Shown here piece after piece: positions 6,164-13,591 of a stretch of DNA of 13,591 bases. The DNA is from an uncultured Collinsella sp. (lineage in GTDB: Bacteria; Actinomycetota; Coriobacteriia; Coriobacteriales; Coriobacteriaceae). The position numbers were made by a program, and so were the translations under genes. Position 1 is the first letter of the stretch. Every line of letters begins with the position of its first letter. The notes under the pieces are model-generated. The model saw only the letters and a list, made by a program, of their open reading frames with translations, was not told where the DNA came from and made no database searches. The DNA lies in NCBI GenBank assembly GCA_902479095.1, contig CABSNL010000055.1, positions 1 to 13,591 of the forward strand. Direction: 5' to 3'.

Positions 6164-7369
6164 TTACGACAGCGCAATACCGCCGAGCCAGCCCCAACGC
6201 ACGCCAGAGCCAGTGCCATAGAAGCTAATAAACGAGTCAAGCGACTTAGACGTAATGGCACCCTCGTTGCTCATAACGATGCCGCCGCCAACGTAGATAC
6301 CCACATGACCGTAGATAAGGCCCGGAGCACCCGTGCCGCTGTGCGAGGAATCGGCCACGATCATGCCCACCTGCAGCGCCGAGCGGTCGGAGCTATAGCA
6401 CCAGGCGTTAAACATGTCGCACGCATTGCCTCCAAAGTAGCCAACGCCGGCGTTACGGAAGACATTGGTGACCCACGCCGCGCACCAGTTCTGACCCGGC
6501 GAAGGCGTGGAGTAGCACGCGTTGACGACAGCCTGCTGCTTGCCCGAGCCGGCATTCTGCTGCGGAGTTCCGGGCGCGTACGATCCACCACCCGAGCTCG
6601 AACCACCCGAGTAGGAATTGTTCTTGTTCGCGGCAGCCGCGGCAGCGGCAGCCTTCCTAGCGGCCTCCTCAGCCTGGGCAGCAGCGAGGATCTCGGAATC
6701 GCGCTGAGCCATGAGCTCCTTGACGTCGTCGGAAAGACCGTTCAGCACGGTCTGGACTTCTTGCTGCTTGGCCTGCATGTCCTGCATCTGGGCAGTCTGC
6801 TGGTCCTTGAGCTTCTCTAAGTCGGCCTTCTGCGACTCGAGCTCGGTCTTTTGCGCATCGAGCTCTTCCTGGATGGTCTGAATGTCCTCGATGGCGTCGC
6901 GGTCGCTCTTGTTGATCTTCTCAACGTAATGCGCGTTGGCGACGAGTTCCTCAAACGAGCCAGAGGCCAGCAGCAGCGACAGGATGTTCGTGCCGCCGGA
7001 CTTGTAGCTGGCGGCCACGCGATCGGAAAGGTCGTTGCGCTTCTTCTTGAGCTCGGCCTTCTTTTCATCGATCTGGGCCTGCGTGTCGTCAATCTTGCCC
7101 TGGACATTCTCGATGTCGTTGAGGGTCTGGGCATTCTTGTTGGCCAGCGCCGCATACTCATTTGCGATGCTGTTGAGCTGGGCCTGAACCTCGTCGAGCT
7201 GGGCCTGGGCGGCATTCAGTTTATCGGTGGTTTCTTTGGAAGCCTCCGCCGCATGGGCGCGAGCGGGCAGGCCAAAAAGAACTGCCGCAGAAGCGGCGCC
7301 GAACAGGGCCTTGAGGGCAGTGCGGCGCGAGAGCTCCTGGGAAAGGATGGAATCGCTGTTTGGTGACAT
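6164..7369 (-). CDS. Secreted coiled-coil cysteine peptidase (NlpC/P60- or CHAP-like cell-wall hydrolase)
   Basis: This 401-residue exported protein probably cleaves peptidoglycan during growth or division, in the style of PcsB/RipA. The N-terminus carries SRRTALK at residues 14-20, matching the twin-arginine (Tat) consensus, then a hydrophobic stretch and a likely AHA-A signal peptidase site near residue 40. Residues about 45-235 are a long charged coiled coil with many Lys, Gln and Glu. A Gly/Ser/Asn linker follows at about 245-275. The C-terminal domain has the catalytic Cys in NWCAAWV near 296 and His in YGHVGIYV near 355. GGAG lies 6-7 nt before the ATG at 7369. It converges on murB, another cell-wall gene. 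The exact peptidase clan, NlpC/P60 or CHAP, is uncertain. Confidence 0.9.
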   Translation of the reverse strand: MSPNSDSILSQELSRRTALKALFGAASAAVLFGLPARAHAAEASKETTDKLNAAQAQLDEVQAQLNSIANEYAALANKNAQTLNDIENVQGKIDDTQAQIDEKKAELKKKRNDLSDRVAASYKSGGTNILSLLLASGSFEELVANAHYVEKINKSDRDAIEDIQTIQEELDAQKTELESQKADLEKLKDQQTAQMQDMQAKQQEVQTVLNGLSDDVKELMAQRDSEILAAAQAEEAARKAAAAAAAANKNNSYSGGSSSGGGSYAPGTPQQNAGSGKQQAVVNACYSTPSPGQNWCAAWVTNVFRNAGVGYFGGNACDMFNAWCYSSDRSALQVGMIVADSSHSGTGAPGLIYGHVGIYVGGGIVMSNEGAITSKSLDSFISFYGTGSGVRWGWLGGIALS

Positions 7370-7413
7370 ATGTACTCCGTTACATGCTTATTTATATGTC
7401 GCTCAACTCATAC

Positions 7414-7441
7414 ATATTAGCGTACATATGGCGCGTCCCAA
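7414..7441 (-). promoter_or_regulatory. Candidate promoter of the peptidase gene
   Basis: On the minus strand TTGGGA (7441-7436) and TAATAT (7419-7414) are separated by 16 bp, about 45 bp before the start codon. The spacer contains CATATGTAC, and its inverted copy GTACATATG (minus-strand sense) spans the start codon at 7375-7367. The pair could be a repressor site. Confidence 0.4.
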
Positions 7442-7592
7442 CGATTTCCACGAACGGCAGGAAACTGCAAGGTCAGCGGCTCGTAAGCAAATGCCAAAGA
7501 TCAGGTTATGCGTACGCAAGCTCTTCTATGAGTACGTTGGCACAATCCTCCGCTTTTCCTACAGCGCACGATTTGGGCGTCCCTGCCTGCGC

Positions 7593-7598
7593 TATACT
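7593..7598 (+). promoter_or_regulatory. Candidate galE -10 box (TATACT)
   Basis: TATACT lies 37 bp upstream of the galE ATG. The upstream -35 is weak (TTGGGC at 7573-7578 is only 14 bp away). The rest of the 266-bp gap shows no gene that I can support. Confidence 0.4.
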
Positions 7599-7635
7599 CC
7601 CCTGAAGAAGTGTTCCTGATTCGATAGGAGACTAC

Positions 7636-8697
7636 ATGTCCAAAGCACTCGACCCCAAAGACACCTGCGTCCTCGTTACCGGTGGCGCCGGCTTTATCGG
7701 CTCGCACACCGTCGTTCAGCTGCTCGAGGGTGGCTACCAGGTCGTCATCGTCGATGATCTCTCCAACTCCAGCGCCGTCGCCGTCGACCGCGTCAAGACC
7801 ATCGTGGGCGACGAGGCCGCCAAGAACCTCACCTTCTACGAGGCCAACGTACTCGACCGCAATGCGATGAACAAGATCTTCGATACCCATCAGATCGACC
7901 GCGTCATCCACTTTGCCGGCTTTAAGGCCGTCGGCGAGTCGGTGAGCAAGCCCGTCGAGTACTACCACAACAACATCGAGAACACCCTGGTGCTCATCGA
8001 CGTCATGCGCAACCATGGCTGCAAGTCCATCATCTTCTCGAGCTCCTCGACCGTCTACGGCGACCCGGACAACCCGCCCGTCACCGAGGAGGATCCTAAG
8101 AAGCCCGCGACCAACCCCTACGGTTGGACCAAGTGGATGATCGAGCAGATCCTTATGGACGTCCACACCGCCGACCCCGAGTGGGACGTCGTGCTGCTCC
8201 GTTACTTCAACCCCATCGGCGCTCATCCGTCAGGCCTGATCGGCGAGGACCCCAAGGGCATCCCCAACAACCTGGTGCCCTATGTCGCCCAGGTTGCCGT
8301 TGGCAAGCTCGAGGCCGTTCAGGTCTTTGGCAACGACTACCCCACCCCCGACGGCACCGGCGTGCGCGACTACATCCACGTGTGCGATCTGGCCTCTGGT
8401 CACGTTGCCGCCCTTAACTGGATGAACGGCAAGACCGGCGTCGAGATCTTTAACCTGGGCACCGGCACCGGCACCTCGGTACTCGAGGTCGTCGCCGCCT
8501 TCTCCAAGGCTTGTGGCAAGGAGCTGCCCTACGTGATCCGCGAGCGCCGCGCCGGCGACATCGCTGCCAACTGGTGCGATGCCTCCAAGGCCGAGCGTAT
8601 GATGGGCTGGAAGGCCCAGTACGACATCGCGGACATGTGCCGCGATAGCTGGAACTGGCAGAGCCACAACCCCAATGGCTTCGCCGACGCCGAGTAG
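7636..8697 (+). CDS. galE: UDP-glucose 4-epimerase GalE
   Basis: GalE interconverts UDP-glucose and UDP-galactose (Leloir pathway) using tightly bound NAD, and also supplies galactosyl donors for surface polysaccharides. The 353-residue protein is an extended short-chain dehydrogenase. It has the Rossmann motif TGGAGFIGSH at about 15-24, catalytic Ser near 137 in FSSSSTVYG, and the YxxxK pair Tyr162/Lys166 in NPYGWTK. The substrate loop NPIGAHPSGLIGEDPKGIPN and the signature GVRDYIHVCDLASGH are also present. AGGAG lies 5 nt before the ATG. It is slightly longer than the E. coli enzyme (338 residues), mainly at the N-terminus. It is followed by its own strong terminator and is probably monocistronic. 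Confidence 0.97.
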   Translation: MSKALDPKDTCVLVTGGAGFIGSHTVVQLLEGGYQVVIVDDLSNSSAVAVDRVKTIVGDEAAKNLTFYEANVLDRNAMNKIFDTHQIDRVIHFAGFKAVGESVSKPVEYYHNNIENTLVLIDVMRNHGCKSIIFSSSSTVYGDPDNPPVTEEDPKKPATNPYGWTKWMIEQILMDVHTADPEWDVVLLRYFNPIGAHPSGLIGEDPKGIPNNLVPYVAQVAVGKLEAVQVFGNDYPTPDGTGVRDYIHVCDLASGHVAALNWMNGKTGVEIFNLGTGTGTSVLEVVAAFSKACGKELPYVIRERRAGDIAANWCDASKAERMMGWKAQYDIADMCRDSWNWQSHNPNGFADAE

Positions 8698-8719
8698 CAA
8701 AAACCTACATACCGCTCTT

Positions 8720-8753
8720 GCCCCGATCTCACGTTGTGAGGTCGGGGCTTTTT
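8720..8753 (+). terminator. Intrinsic terminator of galE
   Basis: GCCCCGATCTCAC at 8720-8732 pairs with GTGAGGTCGGGGC at 8736-8748 through one G-T wobble and a 3-base loop, followed directly by TTTTT. It lies 23 bp past the galE stop. Confidence 0.95.
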
Positions 8754-8805
8754 CATGGCATGTAACCATTCGCCGAAAATCGACCAACTTTTTTATCTTG
8801 CCTGT

Positions 8806-8832
8806 ACATGTTTAAACAACATGTTTTACAAT
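8806..8832 (+). promoter_or_regulatory. malQ promoter with operator-like palindromes
   Basis: ACATGTTT occurs twice, at 8806-8813 and 8819-8826. The sequence also contains the perfect palindromes TGTTTAAACA (8809-8818) and AACATGTT (8818-8825). They abut TACAAT at 8827-8832, a good -10 candidate. The -35 region is poor, and the palindromes cover it. This suggests a regulated promoter, perhaps controlled by a LacI-type protein; the regulator is inferred. Confidence 0.5.
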
Positions 8833-8854
8833 AGGCGTATCGAATCAAAACACC

Positions 8855-8890
8855 GGGGTCGGACTGCACACCCATCGGCAGGCCGACCCC
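8855..8890 (+). promoter_or_regulatory. Strong hairpin in the malQ 5' leader
   Basis: GGGGTCGG at 8855-8862 pairs with CCGACCCC at 8883-8890. After one A/G mismatch, CTGC at 8864-8867 pairs with GCAG at 8878-8881, leaving a 10-base loop. The stem has 12 pairs and ends 15 bases before the GGTGAG ribosome binding site. No T-run follows, so it is not a terminator. It could protect the 5' end or be a protein or translation control site. Confidence 0.65.
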
Positions 8891-8917
8891 ACAACAAGAA
8901 GGTTGGTGAGCGCATTC

Positions 8918-10423
8918 ATGGAGCGTGCAAGCGGCGTCCTCATGCCCGTCTCATCTCTGCCCGGACCATACGGAATCGGCGGCTTTGGCTGGAATGCCTA
9001 CGACTTCGTCGATTTTCTCGCCTCGTGCAAACAACATTACTGGCAGATTCTGCCCCTTACGACGACCAGCTATGGCGATTCGCCCTATCAGTCGTTCTCG
9101 GCCCGCGCAGGCAACCCCAACTTTATCGACTTTGCCGAGCTTATCGAGGCAGGGTATCTTGAGCAGCGCGATATCGATGGCGTGTATCTGGGATCCGACC
9201 CCAGCAATGTCGACTACGGCGCTATCTTTGGCGGCCGCCGTCAGATTCTCGACCGCGCCGCTGAGCGCTTTGCTGCCGACAAGCCAGCCGATTTCGATGA
9301 CTTTATCCAGGCCAACGAGGACTGGCTCATCCCCTACTGTGAGTTCATGACCGTCAAAGAGGAGTGCGGTCTCAAGGCGTTTTGGGAGTGGCCCGCGGAG
9401 CTCCGTACCCGCGGCGAGGCTTCCGCCAAGGTCTGCGCCGACCATCCGGCGCGTATGCTCTACCACCAGATGACGCAGTACTTCTTCAATCGCCAGTGGA
9501 GCCGCCTCAAGGCCTATGCCAACGAGCGCGACATTCTCATCATCGGCGACCTGCCCATCTATGTCTCGCGTGACTCCGTCGAGATGTGGGCGACGCCTGA
9601 GCTCTTTAAGATCGACGCCGCCGGCAATCCCGTGAGCGTCGCCGGCACGCCGCCCGACCAGTTCTCGGCCACCGGCCAGTACTGGGGCAACCCCATCTAC
9701 GACTGGGACGCTATGGAGTCCGACGGCTTCTCCTGGTGGGAGGGCCGCATTCGCGCCGCCCTCGACATGTACGACGTCATCCGCCTGGATCACTTCCGCG
9801 GCTTCGAGGCCTATTGGGAGGTGCCGTTCTCCTCGCCCGATTCGTCCTACGGTTCGTGGACGCAGGGTCCCGGCCTCAAGTTCTTCAAGACGCTCGAGGA
9901 AAAGCTCGGCACGCTGCCCATCATCGCCGAGGACCTGGGCTTCCTCACCCCCGGCGTCATCGACATGCGCGACAACTCGGGCTTCCCCGGCATGAAGATC
10001 CTGCAGTTTGCCTTTGAGGGTGCCAACTCGTACTACCTGCCGCATAACTACATCGCCAACACCGTCGCCTATGTGGGCACCCACGACAACGAGACGGCGC
10101 GCGGTTGGTTTGAGGGAACGGCCACCCCGCGTCAGCGCGAGCAGGCAGCCCTGTACACCCATCAGCAGGCCGGCGAACCCATGGCAGATGCACTCAATCG
10201 CACCATCGCCGCCAGCGTGAGTGACACGTGCATCTACACCATGCAGGACCTGCTCAACTTGGGCAACGAGGCGCGCATCAACACCCCTGCCACGCTGGGC
10301 GGCAACTGGACCTGGCGCATGCTCGACGGCGCCATCACCCGCGAGCTCGAGCACAAACTCACCGACTGGACCGAGACCTACTTCCGCATCCCGTCGGAAG
10401 CCGAAATCGAGCTTCCTCAATAG
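8918..10423 (+). CDS. malQ: 4-alpha-glucanotransferase (amylomaltase) MalQ
   Basis: This cytosolic GH77 enzyme transfers 1,4-alpha-glucan segments between maltodextrins and releases glucose, so that short maltodextrins become phosphorylase substrates. The 501-residue form is the compact type seen in Thermus rather than the roughly 690-residue E. coli form. Catalytic residues align well: the Asp nucleophile in VIRLDHFRG near 291, the Glu acid/base in IIAEDLGFLTP near 338 and Asp in GTHDNET near 390. The N-terminal region has the typical GVLMPVSSLPGPYGIGGFG. The frame opens at a TTG at 8903 with a GTG at 8906. The ATG at 8918, with GGTGAG about 7 nt upstream, fits the family N-terminus best. 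glgP follows on the same strand. Confidence 0.96.
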   Translation: MERASGVLMPVSSLPGPYGIGGFGWNAYDFVDFLASCKQHYWQILPLTTTSYGDSPYQSFSARAGNPNFIDFAELIEAGYLEQRDIDGVYLGSDPSNVDYGAIFGGRRQILDRAAERFAADKPADFDDFIQANEDWLIPYCEFMTVKEECGLKAFWEWPAELRTRGEASAKVCADHPARMLYHQMTQYFFNRQWSRLKAYANERDILIIGDLPIYVSRDSVEMWATPELFKIDAAGNPVSVAGTPPDQFSATGQYWGNPIYDWDAMESDGFSWWEGRIRAALDMYDVIRLDHFRGFEAYWEVPFSSPDSSYGSWTQGPGLKFFKTLEEKLGTLPIIAEDLGFLTPGVIDMRDNSGFPGMKILQFAFEGANSYYLPHNYIANTVAYVGTHDNETARGWFEGTATPRQREQAALYTHQQAGEPMADALNRTIAASVSDTCIYTMQDLLNLGNEARINTPATLGGNWTWRMLDGAITRELEHKLTDWTETYFRIPSEAEIELPQ

Positions 10424-10471
10424 GAGCTACCGCGCCCAGCCCCTCCCCACCGTGCGGACGCGCTTGCTTTT

Positions 10472-10512
10472 CCCGCGCGAGGCCACCCCAATCCCCTCGC
10501 GCGGGCTTCTTA
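10472..10512 (+). terminator. GC-rich hairpin between malQ and glgP
   Basis: CCCGCGCGAGG at 10472-10482 and CCTCGCGCGGG at 10495-10505 form a perfect 11-bp stem with a 12-base loop, followed by the T-rich but interrupted CTTCTTAT. It may terminate part of the malQ transcript or protect its 3' end while allowing some read-through into glgP. Confidence 0.65.
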
Positions 10513-10551
10513 TGAATTGCAGACATGAAACAACCCATCACAGGAGAAAAC

Positions 10552-12819
<2,268 letters not shown>

Positions 12820-12847
12820 TTTCGCTTCCCTTACCCATCCTCTTGAG

Positions 12848-12880
12848 AAACGGAGTCGTGGCAACACGGCTCCGTTTTTT
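12848..12880 (+). terminator. Intrinsic terminator of glgP
   Basis: AAACGGAGTCGTG at 12848-12860, a GCAA tetraloop and CACGGCTCCGTTT at 12865-12877 form a 13-bp stem with one T-G wobble, running into six T residues (12875-12880). It lies 28 bp past the glgP stop. Confidence 0.95.
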
Positions 12881-12920
12881 GTGCCCGCACGTTACCCTGC
12901 GACCCAACTCGGCCAAACAA

Positions 12921-13136
12921 TCTCGATCTGTAACAACTACTCGGTAAAAACGGTCCCAGCTGTTACAGATTGAGACATACCGGCCCCTCCCCTTGGGTTT
13001 ATCTCGATCTGTAACATCTAGCAGCTGAAATTCACCTTTGGTGTTACAGATTTAGATGAAATGGTTAGCTCAGCGGAACCGTCTCGATCTGTAACATCTA
13101 ACGTCCGAAATCAGCCTCACCCGTTACAGATCGAGA
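12921..13136. repeat. Array of three 55-nt hairpin repeats with regular spacing
   Basis: The left arm TCTCGATCTGTAAC occurs identically at 12921-12934, 13002-13015 and 13082-13095. Its reverse complement follows at 12962-12975 (one change, still a wobble pair), 13043-13056 (two changes) and 13123-13136 (perfect). Every unit is exactly 55 nt with a 27-nt loop, and the gaps between units are 26 and 25 nt. Arms therefore alternate in orientation every 41, 40, 41, 39 and 41 bp. The loops differ but share A-CTA near the left arm and AAA in the middle. The array fills most of the 457-bp gap between two convergent genes and carries no coding frame. Confidence 0.9.
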
Positions 13137-13169
13137 CAAACGACCGGTCAGACAGCCCCAACACAAAGA

Positions 13170-13208
13170 AAGGCTCCCCTCTCGCCCAGTGGACGGGAGG
13201 GGAGTCTT
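13170..13208 (-). terminator. Terminator of the sugar ABC transporter ATPase gene
   Basis: CTCCCCTC at 13174-13181 and GAGGGGAG at 13197-13204 form the core of a stem of about 15 pairs, with two wobbles and a 9-base loop. On the minus strand it is followed by the T-rich TTCTTTG. It lies about 70 bp past the stop of the minus-strand gene. Confidence 0.8.
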
Positions 13209-13276
13209 ATATGTGACCGCGGCAAAAGGATGGCAATACCGCAGTCGCCCAAAGGGAGGGCCTGGATGCACCGGGC

Positions 13277-13591
13277 CTAGATAAGGTTCTTGCCAGACAC
13301 CTTATCGAAGAGATGGGTCGCGTTCTTCTCGAACTTGAACCAGATGGAGTCGCCCGCCTTGAGCGCACCCTTGGCCTCAAGGTCGACAACGGGAATGATC
13401 AGGACGAACTGGCCATCGGGAGCGGTCACGTGGACATGCTCGGTCGAACCCATGAGCTCGGTCACCTCGACGGTACCCTGGAGCGCACCCTCCTCGCCCT
13501 TGTCGGCAAGCAGAATCTGCTCGGGGCGCACGCCGGCCGTAATCTCCTTCACGTCGCCGCCGTCCCAGTTGAGAGCAAGCTGAGAGCTGTC
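13277..13591 (-). CDS. C-terminal part of a sugar ABC transporter ATPase (MsmK/UgpC/MalK type)
   Basis: The last 104 codons of a minus-strand gene that begins beyond the window. The visible part is the C-terminal regulatory (TOBE) domain of carbohydrate ABC transporter ATPases. It contains ITAGVRPEQI, the conserved motif that opens this domain, then VEVTELMGSTEHVH and the ending HLFDKVSGKNLI. The nucleotide-binding domain lies outside the window. A GTG at 13552 is internal, since the frame is open to the edge and homology continues upstream of it. These ATPases energise import of oligosaccharides such as maltodextrins, and one ATPase often serves several transporters. Placement next to malQ and glgP fits maltodextrin uptake, but the substrate is inferred. 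Confidence 0.88.
   Translation of the reverse strand, partial: DSSQLALNWDGGDVKEITAGVRPEQILLADKGEEGALQGTVEVTELMGSTEHVHVTAPDGQFVLIIPVVDLEAKGALKAGDSIWFKFEKNATHLFDKVSGKNLI

Noticed and set aside
7436..7620. Small genes or a riboswitch in the gap before galE
   Set aside because: Short frames there lack ribosome binding sites and no known riboswitch fold could be recognised.
8951..10420. Long open frame of 489 codons on the strand opposite malQ
   Set aside because: It lies wholly inside malQ, has no recognisable domain, and is explained by GC-rich codon bias that leaves the antisense frame open.
12921..13136. CRISPR array
   Set aside because: Repeats are only 14 nt, alternate in orientation, and the intervening loops share sequence and belong to hairpins; no cas genes are present.

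Overview
The window reads as chromosomal DNA from a high-GC, gut-type actinobacterium of the class Coriobacteriia, most probably Collinsella or a close relative. This is inferred from codon use, protein style and gene content; no 16S or other marker gene is present. Ten genes are complete and two are cut by the window edges. No tRNA, rRNA, insertion sequence or CRISPR array was found.

Region 1 (1-3455, minus strand) is a sugar-phosphate catabolic and regulatory cluster. In transcription order it holds a small protein of unknown function, two GntR/UTRA-type regulators that overlap by 16 bp, a two-domain SIS sugar-phosphate isomerase/deglycase, and the first 31 codons of another gene. The promoter region of the SIS gene carries palindromes and a direct repeat that could bind the regulators.

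Region 2 (3456-4972) holds a LacI-family regulator on the minus strand, divergent from murB. It is bracketed by a perfect 30-bp inverted repeat on one side and a three-armed repeat element on the other.

Region 3 (4973-7369) holds two cell-wall genes that converge: murB (peptidoglycan precursor synthesis) and a secreted coiled-coil cysteine peptidase with a twin-arginine-like signal. Between them lie a terminator and a 131-bp element with perfect 31-bp inverted ends.

Region 4 (7636-12819, plus strand) is carbohydrate metabolism: galE, malQ (4-alpha-glucanotransferase) and glgP (glycogen/maltodextrin phosphorylase). Each is followed by a hairpin, a clear terminator after galE and glgP. malQ has an operator-like promoter region and a strong leader hairpin. 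malQ and glgP together convert maltodextrin or glycogen to glucose and glucose-1-phosphate, and galE links to UDP-sugars.

Region 5 (12820-13591) is a 457-bp gap followed by the C-terminal end of an MsmK/UgpC/MalK-type sugar ABC transporter ATPase on the minus strand. The gap contains three hairpin elements of identical 55-nt size, whose 14-nt arms alternate in orientation every 39-41 bp. This is the most striking unexplained structure in the window.

Several start codons were moved downstream of the longest reading frame because a Shine-Dalgarno sequence and the family N-terminus support the internal start: 1269, 3455, 4732, 4973, 8918 and 10552.
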